From assembly GCA_007922195.1 (NCBI GenBank), contig ML681971.1, forward strand, positions 558,001-622,000: a DNA stretch of 64,000 bases, in the 5' to 3' direction. This document shows positions 1 to 14,700 of the stretch, in pieces. The notes under the pieces are model-generated. The model saw only the letters and a program-made list of their open reading frames with translations. It searched no databases and was not told where the DNA came from. The translations under genes and the position numbers were made by a program. The first letter of the stretch is position 1. Every line of letters begins with the position of its first letter. Origin of the DNA: Podocnemis expansa (Eukaryota > Chordata > Testudines > Podocnemididae).

Positions 1-2386
1 GCCCCTCAACACAAATGCTGAACAAGTACACTGTGCTTACTGAAGAGGTAGTTCCTTTGCCACTAGGGCAGGAAACAAGGCAGTCTGGGGGCGTTTTAAT
101 TTGTTGCATCTTCACCCTTTGCATGGACTCTTCCACCCCAGCCTCCAGCAAGACAGGATCACATAGAACCTGGCCTGTAGGGGAAGGTAGAATCTTTACC
201 ACTCAAGGACAAAAGGAGAGTAAAATTCAGCCTTGGGAGAGTCTACATTAGCAATGGATGTTTGTCTTGGCCTGTGCACCTGTGCTGTGTCCACAGCCAA
301 CTACCATTCAGGGATGGGTGATATGCTAGGCAGGGTGGTTTGAATAAGCTTTTTCCATCTCTTCTTGCTGCTCCCTGATTACTTGACATCCCTTTAATAT
401 AAAGAAAGCACAGGGCCCAGAGTTCTCAGCAAAGTTGAGGGATAAAGTGTCAATTCTAGAAACATTCAACAAGATGATAGTGTTCCACAGCTCCACTGTT
501 GTACCTACAAGCTGATGGAAACCACTAGAGATGTGGACCCTCTTTGGAAATCTCAGGCTGCAGAGCCCCCAGGCATCCACAGATTGAAAATCAGTGACCT
601 CTGCAGGGTGATCTAGGACTTTAGATATCTCCTTGACCATTTCCAGTGCACAGCTGGAGAGAAGCTGATGCTGTTCACAGCATCAAACACTAGGAATGGT
701 ATAGGCAGGGTTCAGTTCATCCTGGACATTGCTACAGGCAGATTGGGAGCACAGCTAACAGCAGGACATGCCCTGGGTGATGAAGGCCCCAAATGAGAGC
801 AGAAGGGCATGTACAATTGTAGCACAGCTAGTATTCCTGCAGAGCCCAAGAGTGCTTGGCTTATTATAGGCCATAGTCTGTTTTCAGAGACAACCTCCTT
901 ACCCACAGGCACTAGCTAGATCACTTAAGAAATTGTTTGCACTAGCATTCCACTCACTCCATTCAGGCATGAGGTGAGTGGAGCTGTTAAGACAATGTAG
1001 TCATCCACAGTTGACACTGAACTCAGAAAAGTGCTACCATTATGTACCTGGAGTTTGCTCAAAGCCAAATTGGTCTTCCAGGTGCATTGCAGACTGTGCA
1101 AGTGCCCAGCTAGGACTTTGCTTTCTTGCTGCTCATGTTTCTCAGCTTGCTGCTAAGCTACAGGCAAGGGATATATGGGGCTAAAAGCTGTCTAGCCCCT
1201 TAGGGACAAGATTTCCAGCATGACAGTAGTCCCATTAAAAGGAGAGAATCTGATCAAGCCCTTTCTTCTTCTGTACTGACTGTTGCTAGGAGCCTGCATG
1301 TGCCATGCTACACTGGTTCAAGAAAGCCCATAAAAGCAGCCTCTTGCAGAACTAAACTGTGTTAAAGTTTAACCACCCCATCCCCTGCTGAGGCTGGAAC
1401 ACAGAGCCCTTTGAGAAAAGCTTGCCAAGCTACCTTGCAGCTATGCTACCATTCAGATCCCAGTGTTGATAATCTGCTTTTCCAAGTCCTTTTCTGCACA
1501 CAAAATGATTTTTGGCACACCATAATATCAAAGAGGTTGGCTAGTAGTGTTGGGAGGCTGAAATGTAGGACTAGAACCACAGGACAGAATCCTGCAACTC
1601 TCCAGAGAGATGAAGTCAAATCTGTAAAAATACAGAAGTTTGCTTCCCACACCATAACTGAGGAACAGCATTCTCAACCTGTGGTTTAGCCAAGCATACT
1701 TTGGTATTTCTTGTATCCACTCCTTGTGTCAAAACAGCAACTTAGGTATCTCTGCTCTCACTGAGTTGTGTTGGTGTTCAGACTGTTCTTGCTTGAGCAT
1801 GCAAAGAAGGCTGAAATGCTTTTGGTTTTTAGTGCTGTAGCCCAACTCATTTTTGAATGTTTAGGGCTTGCATACTGAAAGCAATAATAGGTCAAGCAGG
1901 TGCAAGATACAGGAGAACAGATATTCACTGCACTATGGAGACTAGCAGACACCTTCATGGTGGGGAAGGAAGTGATCAAGGTTTTCCTCGAGAGTCCTTT
2001 CAGAGCCCCAAGGAGGGTTAGAAAAAATGCTGCCTGGCAGAGATGGAAGGTCAGTTATGTAACTCGGCAGTTGAATGTCTGCTAACCCTGACTCCACAAG
2101 GTTGCTAGACCAAAGGAGTGAGGGTCTGAAGGGACATTAAAAAAAGACTGGAAGATGTGACGTGCCAATTGGCAAACTGAGTTTTCAGCTTCCCCAGCAG
2201 TGTACTCAGAAGTCTGATCAACTTTGGCTTGGTTTAAGATCACCCTGATTTCCTGCAATGTGGCACCAACTCAGACAAGAATTAGCTGGTTTGCCCTGAT
2301 TTTTAAATCTTTCATTATATAATCTTCATGACTGTGGGAGTAACAAAAAAAAACAAAAAAAAAAAACCCAAAAAAAACATTCCCAG
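1..2386. other. Downstream flank of SNX1, no gene recognised
   Basis: No exon of the gene that usually follows SNX1 (SNX22 in mammals) is recognisable. The longest frame is an unassigned 104-codon one on the minus strand (326-640), with no known domain and no splice context I could support. A homopolymeric A-rich tract lies near 2345-2380. Confidence 0.5.
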
Positions 2387-2389
2387 GTC

Positions 2390-2686
2390 CTAGAGGCGGA
2401 AAAATATACATTTTATTTATATACACATAAGCCCCCATCCCCACACCCCTACTGTAGGTCTTGGCTGAAAAGCAAGAAACTAGTCTCTCCATTAAGAAAA
2501 TATATATGTGAAGCTAAATCAGAAACACAGTTAGAAGAGTTACTGTCTGGGCAAGCTGCTTGTTTGAGGGTTAAACCTCAGACAACTCGGAGGATGTATT
2601 CAGTTCAGGTCTGGCCACAAAAGGCGAAGAGGTATAGTGTATAAAAAAAGGCAGAATTCAGGTGTGTTCTGGTTTGCTTGGTCCAG
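2390..2686 (-). other. SNX1: SNX1 3' UTR with poly(A) signal
   Basis: An AATAAA hexamer on the minus strand at 2417-2412 lies about 270 bases past the stop codon. A T-rich stretch (minus strand, about 2346-2374) follows. The cleavage site itself is inferred, not seen. Confidence 0.7.
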
Positions 2687-2737
2687 TTAGGAGATGGCCT
2701 TTGCCTCAGGTAAGAATGCCTCCCAATACTTCACCAG
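2687..2737 (-). CDS. SNX1: SNX1 terminal coding exon 15 (residues 495-510 and stop)
   Basis: This exon encodes [16 protein letters not shown] followed by TAA (2689-2687). The C-terminus matches the family, with a valine where mammals have alanine. The 3' UTR follows directly. Confidence 0.96.
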   Translation of the reverse strand: MVKYWEAFLPEAKAIS

Positions 2738-5700
2738 CTGCAGAGACCACAAGGAGACAAAAGGCAAGTGGTCAGTAGGCATAGCTGCCAGTCACCTGGT
2801 AAGACAAGCTCCCAAGTGGAGCCTAGAAGCTTAAGAACAAAGCCCATTACTTCTACAGAGTAGGAGCAACTATACTGCCTAAAGAGACATCTCTGCCTCC
2901 ATTAGCCACCCTGATCCTTGCTCACTCACTGGCCTGTGCAAGCAGATCTCTGGATGTAGCGATCTGGCTTGCTTTTCTATTTCCTGATGTATGTATTGTC
3001 ACCAAGGAGATATTCCCCTGTTCAGCTCAGCCTTTGATGGGCTATGTTATCAAAAACCAAGACTCCATGTGTTCCCAGGCTAGAGCCTGACCTCTTTTCC
3101 AGCCATTCTGGGGCTCAGTAGGGTCTCTGGCTTGCTAAGGCCTCAGGAACAAATAGCTGCAGGGATTTGTGAGCCACTAGTCTGAGAGTCTCACCTGCTG
3201 CTGAGAGTTTAAGAGTGTCTCAAGGTATTTAGTCACATGGTTTCTGAAGTCCTTTGATTTTTCTTTCTGCAAGAGAAGACAATGAATTCAGCCTCCTGTA
3301 CCTACAGTGGGGATCATCTTCCATTGGAACAGTCAGGATTCGAGTGTGGGTTTTCCTTTAAGTTTTCATTTAGGACCCCTTTTTGGCCACCTAGTGGTTA
3401 TATCATGCACATTTTTTACTAGTGGTTCTCAATGTTTTTGTGGGTCCCAACATGCTTGGCAGTGTATTGTGATTCTACAGGACACACTAGCTCACTCCCT
3501 CCAAGCCAAATCCAGCCATCTCCCCAGCTCTGACACATACACGCTGTGTGCCAACATAGTAATAGGTCCCACAGTGGTTGAAAACCACTGTTCTATACAA
3601 CAAACAGCAGCTCTGGAAGATTAACAGGCTGCATTGGGGTCCTACAGCAATTTTAAGGTCTTGGCTACTGACAGACAAACCAGACGAAGCAGCTGGGAAG
3701 ACATCAGCACCCCTGTAAGCGCAACCTCAAGTTGCCTGCAATAAGCCCTTGGGATACTTGCTGCTGGCATGCATCACTCCACAACCAGTGTGTGTTCAGA
3801 AAGGCCTGAATCCATCTTTGAGGGTGTCTTTGCCCTGCTCTTGTATGAAGAGCTTTCTTGGTTGCTCTGTGCATCTTAGCCATTGGAGGGGAGAAGAGAA
3901 GTGAAGCAGAACTTTATAGGATAGGACAGGACAGCCCAGCCTGTCTGGGTAGGGACAGTCCTCACTGAATCCAGAGGCAAACAGCATCAGGTAGGAGGAA
4001 GTCCACTGAACTCCTCCCAACCCCACCATTAAAAACTTTCTAGTAGCACCAACTAGGGCAGTCCATATGACCATCTGAGGGTGTAAGGGAATGCATGAAG
4101 AGTACAAGATGCCAAGTTTGGCTACACACATGCTACAGGAAGGATAGGATCCACCATACCTCAAACCGCACCACTTCCTTGCGAACCACTGCAGAAATCC
4201 GTTCAAAATCCCTTTCGTACTGCGTCACACGCGACTCCCACTGCAAAGAATTGACATGGGCTGTTATTTCTTCACTCCTAGGATGGGGCAGATTCTATCT
4301 GGATTATAGCAGCTACTTGTTCCAGGACATTCACTGCACTGCCTAGGGCCACCCAAACCCCCCTACAGATAAACTCAAGGTTTATTCTGGCTGACTTCAA
4401 TGTGGGGAAAGTCAGGCTCTCAGACAATTACAGCGGAAGTTCCAGGTTGTTACATCCCTCTTTTTCCCACCAGTTCACTACCACAGCCACTGTCATGTAA
4501 TCACCACACCATTACACTGGAGGAGCAATGTGTATCCAACATGGAGCACTGGAGTGGTCCTACTGAGGGCTGATATTTCCCTCTTAATGAGTCTTGTGTC
4601 TCAGGCCAAGAGGGGAAAATACTCATCTCTAGCCTGATACCCATCCCTTCACTGATAGGACTCCTGGCTCAGACATGCAACTTGGGCACCACGGGGGTGG
4701 AAGCGGTGCCACTCCCTGGTCTAGAGAAGCAGCCCTGACCAATTAGTGTTACTGCAGCACAGGCTGGCACTCAGGCTTGTCAGTATGGTATACAGAGAAG
4801 GGTCATTGTACTCGTTTTACAGCCAAGGCAATTGCACAGAAAAGCAAGACTAACACTAACACCACTGAAATTCACATGGCTGCAGCTCTGATTTGAGGCA
4901 GTTTGCCTTTCCATGCTCCACAAGTGTTCCTCACCTCTGAGATCTCCTCTTTGGCCTGCTGGAGCTTGTCAGGTTTGTTGGCCCACAGCAGCCTGGCCTC
5001 AGTCTCCCGCTTCTTTTGCAACATGGTCTGAGCATCCTGCCACCGCTGCCAGGTCTTCATGCGCTGATCAAAGGCACCCTGCCAGTGGTGGAACAGACAG
5101 AACACTAGCCTAGCAGTTCATCCTCAAAGCCTCATTCAGTGGGTCAGTTGAGGGGATGGTCACTGCTTCACAAGCAGTTTACTACACAGTCAGGTCAGTC
5201 TACATCAAACAGCAACACTAAACTACTCTGCTAGTCACTTTCGCCAGTCTGCTAGGAGATCACACCACTGGAGTGAGAGGACAATGCCCCCTGCCTCCAG
5301 CAGGGTCCAGCATACAGTTTACATTACACTCCTAGAATTCTGAGTCAGTCACCAGTAATGTATCCTTCAAGGTGTCCAGCACTCAGAGCTCCGGGGCCTA
5401 TGGTCCCAAGTGGAGCACTCAGAGCTGGATAATTCTGTATCCTCTCAAGTTAGAGACATTTAAGGCAGTAGCTCCTTTGTCTTGACAAGGTCTGGAAGAC
5501 CTTTCCTTTGACATCTGAACCGAAGGCTGTGGCTACATGCTGTACAATTTCAGTGGGTGCAGCCTGTCCCTTCAGAGTTTTACAATGTGGCATTTCAGAC
5601 TGTGTGAAAGAAGAGCCATCATGTTGCCTGGTAGTGTCACAGGCTTATGCTTCAGGCAACAAAAATCTTGCCCTCAGATTAAAAAAAACAACTCTAGACT

Positions 5701-8700
5701 GCATCAACTAGTCTGTTAAAGTAGGGACAGACCATTGCTAATGAATATGGAAGAGCATCACAGGGCAATACTGTAATGAAGAAAGCTTTTCCAAAGAGTC
5801 CTCATTTCTCTCCCTTACCCCCAGTTTGGAAGGCAGAATCGCTCTGCCAGCTAAGCAAGTCTGAATCTGCTGTAAGAGGCTGGGAGAACTCAAGGTGACT
5901 GGATACCACCTGTTCTACAGCTGTTCCCTGCAGCAACTGAAACATTCCAATGAGGCTGAGCAAGTTTTCATTGCTGAGACCTTAACAAGGTCTTTGCTCC
6001 CAGTATTATGTAGAAGAGTCAGAAAGCAAAGCATAGCATAGCTTCAGAGCTAAGTGTGCATGCCCCTTTCAACATGTAGCTTCTTCTAGGAGCATTGCCA
6101 GTCACAAGAGGCAGGTGCTAATCCCATGCAGTGAGGACACATGCACATGACTGGCAGACTATTCCTCCCCAAACCCTTTGCCTCAATAGCTTTCAGACTT
6201 CACAGATTAGCTGTCCCAGGACTTAGCCAACACTTTCAAAATTTAAGGTGTGCCCATCCAAATACCAATGTGTAACATAGGTTAGAAAAAAACAAAGCAA
6301 GGAGTCTTGTGGCAATTAGACTAACACATTTACTTATCACATGAGCATTTGTGGGAGAAAAATCTCATTTCAGAACACTGATGAAGTGGGATTTTTTTTC
6401 CTCATGAAGCTCATGTGATAAGTAAGTTTGTCTTCAAGGGCCCCAGGACTCCTTGCTTGTTTTGCAAAACTAGACTAACATGGCTACCCTTTTGGGACAC
6501 AAGTTAGAAAGTGCTGGCCATATCTTTTAATGGTATGTGATCTGACAAAACTGCCTGTGAAGATACCCCCAGTCCTGACCATAGCAGGGGAGGGCTGAGA
6601 ACCCATTTTGGCATGTGAGAAACAATGGCTTTGCCAGAAGACCAAGAGCATTTCAGACATTGAAGGATAAGAGATAAGCTTGAAGGCAACAAAAGGTGCA
6701 GAAACCCAGACCCATCTGCTGGGACTTCCCAACAGAAAGTCAGTGCATCCTTCTTACAGACACTATTAAAGCCAGACTACAGTTAAAGAAATTCTACAAA
6801 CAATAGGTTGTGAATCCCTGTCTCAGCTGCTGTGCTTTTATCCCTCCAGTTCCCTCTTCAGCATGCACTAGATAGGGAACTGCAGCAGACAAAGTGTGTG
6901 ACTTGCACAAGGTCTCATGGATACCTGAACTTTGGAAGACCTGGGTCACCCCCCTACTGACCAACCCATCCTTCTCTTTGAACTCCCATGCACTGTATGG
7001 CATCATGGTGAAGCTGAAAGCAGCAGTTTAAAAACCATTTGCAAAGATTGGACAAAAGGCATAAATGGAAGTGAGCATCCTAGAACAGCAGCAGGAAAAG
7101 GAAACCTTTACAATGAGATAAGAGTCACTGGATACCACTGGGGCTCCCATCTACACTAGTGGGTGATGATGATGATAATCCCTTTCCTGGGCTCCCAGCT
7201 AGCCTGGGACATAGCTCCTTTCACCCTGAGACCACCTGCATGGCCTCCTTCCAACAGGCAGGGCAGGATCAACACATGGGCTTTGGGGGCTGAAGCCTTG
7301 GACTTTGGCATAGGGGATGGTGCTCAGGGCCCCCCTTAAGAGCCCTCCCTGATCTGCCCCTCCACCCCCCCCCAGTGCTGGTTGGGTTTGGGGGTGCTGG
7401 GAAGACCCCTGCCTTCCCACATGAGGGGGGAATCTTGTGCCAGAGGCCATGGATAGGGTGGGCCAGTACCTACCTATTTGTTCTGGGGCAGGGCCAACTG
7501 GCATGCAGAGCAGCCTCCCCTCTAGTGCAACCTTCCAGGGCCCATGGCCCTAGGGGATTGCACTGCAGACTGGCTGGCCCTGCCCCATGGGCCAGACTCG
7601 GGTTGGTGTGGAAGAGCCCTCTGACCCCAATACCCCTCCACCCCCCACATGCAAGCCACTATTGTGGGGGGCCAGGGCCCCAGGCAAGGGGCTCTGCAGT
7701 GGTTGGAAGCCTGAGGGCCCCCCTCCCCCAGTCAATCCAGTCCTGCCAACAGGGCTCTAGAAGACATTGGTCAGAACTCAAGTTCTAGAAGAGCTAAGAT
7801 TCAATGTCTTCCATGAGCCACTTATTCAGGCCTGTCCTGTCTTCTCTTGTCCAACCATGAGTCATATTGACAACTTTATGGGCACTCCACCTGGCTTGTG
7901 TCAACTCAAAACAGTTTCCCCATCTGTAATACAAAGCCACAGCACAGACTCTAGGATGGAATGCAGTCAGACTTAAGAGGTTCAGATAGTGCAGCCATGG
8001 AGCTCAGCATACAGTGCTCATCCTGGGGCAATATGCTGTTTACATGTCACAGTGGAACCATTAGTCTGGACCTGCACCTCCACCTTAAAAGTGAAGATGG
8101 CCACATCCTGGCTTGGCTGAACTCCAAAGGCCCTGTTCTGGCAGCTGTGGTCCACTCTCGTGGGATGCTAAGTGTTTGCTGTGGACAGGAAGAGTGGATT
8201 TCTTACCCTTACAGACGAGAGAAGGCGAACGTAGTCACTCAGGAGCTCAGCCAGGAGGAAGAAGTCATTGTTGGCCTGTTCCTGGTGCAGCTGTTCTATC
8301 TTCTCTTCCACCTCAGCCAGCTGGGAGAGTGCCCGAGACAGGGCAGTGTTGTCCTCTGAACTCCCTAGCATGGCTAAGCTCTTTGCAAACTGTGCTGTAT
8401 TCAGTACTAACTCTGGGGAATGGAAAGACAGGGTTAATATGCTGACTGCAGAGTGTTCAAAAGGGGCCAATAAATGGACATCCAAGCTAGAAAGATTAGC
8501 CCACAGAGTATGGGCAGTGGAAGAAAGAAGGCTGGAAGGTTGCTTCTTGGCAATGGTGTTGCTAACTAAATTAGAACTTCTCAACCACCCATGCAGTCAG
8601 CTGAAAGAGCCACATATCCCACAGAAGAAGTCAATTCTCTCGTAGCTTTGAGGAAGAAGGGCTAGGTTACAGTAGCTAGAGAGGCTAGGCTGGCAGACAA

Positions 8701-11700
8701 ATTAAGAGGGAGGACAGGCACACAAGGAGTGCAGCTCCCAGGGATCTAGCCTGTGGTTTTGCAGCTCTGTATGCAAAGTGGAACTGTTGCTCCCCATTGC
8801 ATGGAGTTGCTTTTTAGAGAGATCACAAAGAAAAGCAGTAGAGTAATCAGCTTCTGGGGAGTCAGAGGGGAAGCTGGAATTGGAATTTATTCAGTTACTG
8901 CAGCAGCCTCTGAAACTTGATCAGGACACTATTTAAATTCTTTATTTTGCACTTTGGAGGCATATCTCCCAACTAGGGCACAGGTACTCCCACCACACCT
9001 TTCCAGCTCAGTTTTCCTCCCTGCTTCAGACAGTAGCCACATCATGGTATTAGCAAAGTTAAATAGCAGAGAACCATCTTGGTACAGAGCAGGTGCTTGT
9101 GGGACAGGTTTGAGGTCTCCCCACTAGCATGTTAACATCTCAACCCTCATAGTCAAAGCTCAACAGCACCTATAATTGAAGCTGCAAGTTCTACCAAGAC
9201 AGAAAACCCATTTACCTTTCCTGTGGTAGACTAGTGTTTCTACTATAGCGTGTAGCTTCCGCAGGCGCTGCTCCTCACACTCCACCTCCTGAAGTTTCTC
9301 CTCAAACCACTGAAATGGAGAAAATCCACAACTGAGGAGAGTTCACATGCTCTCACTGTATGACCAAGGACCAAATGAGCAAGTGCAAGTTTACATTTGG
9401 GTCTTGACCAAGCTGTTCTCTTCTCAGAGTGCTTACACCCCACAGCCCAGAGGATAATGTGCAAAGTCAAAGGGAGACCTGTCACTGAACAAACTTACAA
9501 TGTCTGATTCATTCATCTTGATGGTCATTTTGCTGACAGCATCAGTGGCTTTGTTGAACATCTTTAATATACCTGCTCCACTCAGCGTCTGGGTGCTTAC
9601 TGCTCGTGGAAGCTGTAGAGAGATCAAGCACACTCTTTGGTTGTGTGCAATAATGAAACACACCTTATGAAGGCACCCCTTTGAGCAACTCAGAACTAGC
9701 TGCCCAAAGATCTCTGCAGAGCACATACAGATTGACCTCTAGAAGTGACTCTGCCCAAGGACACTCAGTGGCAGCCAGACAGGATTCTGGCCTCCCAAGT
9801 CCATGCAGTGAAATCACACAGCTAGATTAGGCACCTCTTCCCCTCCCACTTTGTTTTGCTGAAATTAAAGCAATTTGTCTTGTAGTTGCTATGTGTTGAG
9901 AAGAGCTCTCGATCTTTGCAGAGTAGGAGAAGAGGCAAGAGTGTTGACAGCTTTGATGCCAAAGTGAAAGATTTAGAATGTTAAGCTGTAACAGTGAGCA
10001 TTACTTACAATTAAACTAATTCTGATGTGTGTGGTTTCATTTGAATCCTCTTAAGCCACAGGCTGAGGTGGTCCAGCTGCATTCCCACATCATCTGCAGC
10101 TGCATGTATGCTTTTGCTATACTAACCTCTTCTTTCTCCAAGAACTCCCTGACGTCAGGGTCCTGCAGCATGGCTGGATGTTTGACTATTCGCTGAAGAT
10201 ACCTAGGGAGTTAAAAAAATCAATAAGCAAGTCATTTGGTCTGTCCTTTACCTCCAGCTTTGAGCAGGGGGCTGGACTAGATCACCTAAGCTCCCTTCAA
10301 ACCCTTATGTTCTAGGATTATAGCAAGAATGCCTCAATGAAGTTTAAAAAAAAAGCAAGGCCTGGAGCATTTTATAGACTAACAGATTTCTTCTGGCATA
10401 AGCTGTCATGGGCTCCAACCCACTTCAGACACATCTGACTAAGCAGGTTGGAGCCCTTGACACCTTATGCCCAAAGTAGTCTATAAGGTGCCACAGGATT
10501 CTTGTTTTTGCTGAACATGGACTAACACAACTATGCCCTGGAAATTTTTCAGTTAAGTGAAGGCTGCACAGCATCAGTTCAGCAAAGCAGGTTACAATAG
10601 AACTGGTGAAGTGCAATTAAGTCATGAAGACAGAACTAGCTGACAGCTGTTTCCATGCACAAGTCTGTTCCTCAGGTTACACAAAGAAGGGACCACCAAA
10701 TTAGTTGAGGCTGCATTGTGATTAAGTTCTGTTGCCTGTTGCATACAATTCCTACATCTAGACCATACACCATGGCAGAGCTAGAGCAGATCATTTAGAG
10801 ACACCAATTATGATTTAAGAGCTGAGCATAAAGAACCCATCACATTCCTTCAGAAGACTGGTGCTCCTGATGTTCCCAAACTGCTCCCGCAGTTTTGAAC
10901 TCCAGAAGTCAATGTGTGAGATGGCCCCTGATCAAGGGTTTGTCTAGACAGAGCTGGTCATTGCAAGGGGGCTGTAGATCTAACCAGCTCTGCAGGGAAT
11001 ACTTCAGATGGGAGTAGCTCAAAGTGGAATAGGGAGTTTTTAGTGCAAAGCAGCAGGGTCCATGCAGCCAGTTAGTGTGCAGCATGCTGCAGATTTACAG
11101 CCTTAACTGGTGCACAAAGCCTCCATCCAGACCAGGCTTAACAAGGATGATGCAACAACTTCATAATGAATTGTTCCCTATCCTGACCTTGGTCTGTTTC
11201 CACATCTGGTATGTGTCAGATCAGAGCCATTTCTGTTAAATAATTTTACTGAAGCCGTGTGGACTTTGCACCTACATGGAAACAGTGCCCTTTGAAAGTC
11301 AGAATCTGTCTGTACCATACAGGTTCTCCTGTACAGATATGAACCCAGTTTGCTTAAGTGGTGTGATTTTATCTTTCACTAGTCATTCTAAGGCCAAGCC
11401 AACACTGACAGCAAGTTTGCTGCCATCAGTTTGATCTTTGCAGTTCAATTGAACAGTACATGAAGACCTGCTCAATCCATCTGAAATTTGACTCAGTATG
11501 TCCACCCTCAGGAGGAGTAGTGCTTAGTCAAAGGGAGGGCATTTCCCTTCAACTCAGTGCAGTGGGGACATGGAGGTAAGTGAGCATTGGAGTCATAGAA
11601 ACCGGAAGGGATCATGACAGATCAAGTCCAGGCCCTGCCATGATAGCAGCAAACAAGTACCCTCAAAACTATCCTTGACACATGCTTGTCTAACCTGCTC

Positions 11701-14700
11701 TTAAAAGCTTCCAATGATGGAGATTCTGCAACCTGCCTATGCAGCTTATTCCAGTTACAAATTTTTCCCCCTAATGTCCAACCAAAGCCTCCCTTACTGT
11801 AATTTAAGCTCATTGCCTCTTGTCCTATCAGCAGTTAAGGAGACCAGTGTTTCCTCCCTCCTCCTCTTGACTTCTTAGATACTTGAAAACTTGTGTCCCC
11901 TTTCAGTCTCCTTCTCTAGACTAGACAAACCTAGCTCCTTCAATCTTCCCTCAAGTCAAGTGTTCCAGACCTATATCATTTGTGCTGCTCTTCTCTGGAC
12001 TTTCTCCAGTTTGTCCACATCCTTCCTGAAATGAGACACCTCAGAACTGAAGACAATACTCCAGTTGAGGCCTAATCATGGTGGAGTAGAGCAGAAGAAT
12101 TACTTCTCATATCTTTTATGATACTCCTATTAATACACTGCAGAATGGTATTTCAGGATTTTTTTTTTTTTTTTTTTGCGCGCAGTGTTACACTGCTGAC
12201 TCATTTAGCTTGTAGTCCACTATGATACCCAGATCCCTTTCTGCAGTACTTCTTCCTAGGCAGTCACTGCACATTTTGTATATATGCAAGGGTTTGTTCT
12301 TTCCTAAGGAGTACTTTACAATTGTCTTGATTGAATTTCATTCTGTTTATCTCAGAGTCAGGCCATTTCACCTCTTTGCCCAAATCATTTTGGATTGCCA
12401 TCCTATTCCCCAAAGTACTTGCAACAACCTCCCAGCCTGGTATCAGACAAGCTTTATAAGTGTACTCTCTGCCATCATCTAAATCATTGATGAAAATACT
12501 GGACAGAACCAGACCTAAACCAATCCCTGTAGTACTCTGCTTGTTATGCCCTTCCAGCATGACTGAAGCATTGATAACTGCTCCCAGAGAGAAGTTATCC
12601 AACCAGTTTCTCACCTATCCTATAGTAGCTCCATCCAGGCTGTACTTCAAGTTTGTTAATGAGAAGGTGATGAGACACCATATCAAAAGCCTTACTAAAG
12701 TCTAGATACACCACATCTACAGCTTCCCCTCTATCCTTATCATAGGAAGCTGCCAGGTGGTTTGATGCTACATGTTTGAGAAATCTATGCAGACCATCAC
12801 TTAGAACCTTATTCTCTTTTAGATGCTTGCTAATGGAGTCCTTAATTATTTGTTCCATTATTTTTCCTGGTACAGAGGTTAAGACAACTGGTCTATAATT
12901 TCCCCTTTACATAGCTTAAATATCTCCCTTTGACAGCTGCTGAACACAGCAGCAAGTGTAGATCAGGCCCCAGCTGTACTCTAAATACATGCAGATGTTT
13001 GAGTCAGTTCCCATTTAGGTGTGAGCTTTGCATGTCTATGCCCAGGTTCAGGAGAAGTCTCCCTTATCCTTTCTTCAGTGCTTCCCTTCTGAAACTGCTC
13101 AGGTGTCTGCAGGTCTAGCAGAGAACAGGCAGGCTGTCCTGAGGAGAACATCTTGAAGCCAATGGTCCATACCTTTCTAGAGCAGCCCGTCTCTTTTCTA
13201 GAAACTCTACTGAAGAGGAATCCTCTTTCCCAACTTTCACTTTGGTCATTCCTGGAACAGGAGACATGATTTTAATAGCATTAGATACTTTCAAAAGCAA
13301 GACAGTTTGCAGTAACAGCAGGGGAGAAGGGCTTCAGGTGAAGATGGAAGACAAGGCAGATAGAGGAAAGCTGTTTCAGAAGGAGACAGCAAGAGGATCT
13401 ATCAGCAGTGAGGCTGGGAAGGGATTCAGTTAGATAGGCAGATACAGGGAGAGAAGCCACATTCATGTAATGAGGTGAAACAAAAACAAGACTGGGAAGG
13501 ATCTGAGTGCTAACCCATCTGGAACCCAATGTGAAAAGCAAGTCAGTGATGTCAAGTTGTACTCTACACACTAAGCTAGTAGCAGCTACAGCTAGGGGAA
13601 TAAGTGACAATCAAGTATGTGCCAGGCTGTTTACAAGGTGCTCCAAGAAACCACTTTAGGTTTGTGTGCTCCTTTTTCATTTACAGCTTCTCCAAACCTA
13701 CTGAAAGGTTAGTGCAAGTTCCCATATGAAGTTGGTGCACTTGACCAGACAGTTATGAATTTCGCTTGGCAGTATGATCATTATGCAGAATCTAGCTTCT
13801 GGCAGATATGTCTACAAACACAACAACATTTGTTTTCATCTCAGTTTTGCAGTTTGAGAGAACATGCCTGTCAGTAAACATGGTGCATTGGCACATTCAT
13901 GAAAAGCCAACACCTCATCAAGATTAACTTTAATCACATGGACTGGCAGAGTTTCTTGACATCACCCTCACCTATTAAGCTCTTCTCTGGAGGTGGTGGG
14001 ACTATGAATCCATTATGAGAATGCTTCTCAGATAGCTTCTCATACAGACCCAAAAAGTCACTGAATCTCCTTTTCACAGAAAACTGCTTGCTTCTGAACA
14101 TAGGTAAACTGGTCTGCAGGAGAAATACAAAAAAAAACCAAATGAGACTTAATACTGTGCAGCTGATCAAGCCAAGAACTTCACAGGATGTTCAGCTAGC
14201 ATGTCACCTTCCCACTGAGAGTGGGAGCCAGGGAAAAAAAGATTTCCTCCTATAAGAGCCAAGAGTGGTCTTTCCATCTCTTCAGCATTCCCTATCCATA
14301 AAGATGGAACTCAATCTATATTAGCTTATTTTGGCAAGGTTAAGCCTCTGTACTCAAGCAGTAAGGTTATTTTTGATATTAGAGTCACAACTTTAAGGAT
14401 CAAAAATTTAACACTGCTATTTAGATGTTGTCGTCTGTGCACAAGTTAGTTTTTTAGCTGTTAAGTTTCACATGATTAGTTTTGCCAGTGACCATTTAGG
14501 GCCATTTGTAGAGTTTCAGGAATTTGTCCAATACTTTTGAGAAATTACAATATAAAGCAAAACAGATGGAAACAGCAAGTCCAAGCTGCTGGGATGCACA
14601 TGTGGAGGACTTCAGAGTGCTGTTGCTGTACATGACAGCTTGAGGACAACAAAGGTGAATGGCATGGAGCAGATTCATGGTACAGTTACTGCTGACTTGG

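Noticed and set aside
7199..7788. Open frames of 100-137 codons on both strands
   Set aside because: The block is GC-rich within an SNX1 intron. The frames overlap on both strands, are Pro/Gly/Ala-rich and have no recognisable domain.
12264..12858. A host gene encoding a reverse-transcriptase-like protein
   Set aside because: The frames are pieces of a broken CR1 LINE that continues into a typical CR1 3' region. They are not an independent gene.
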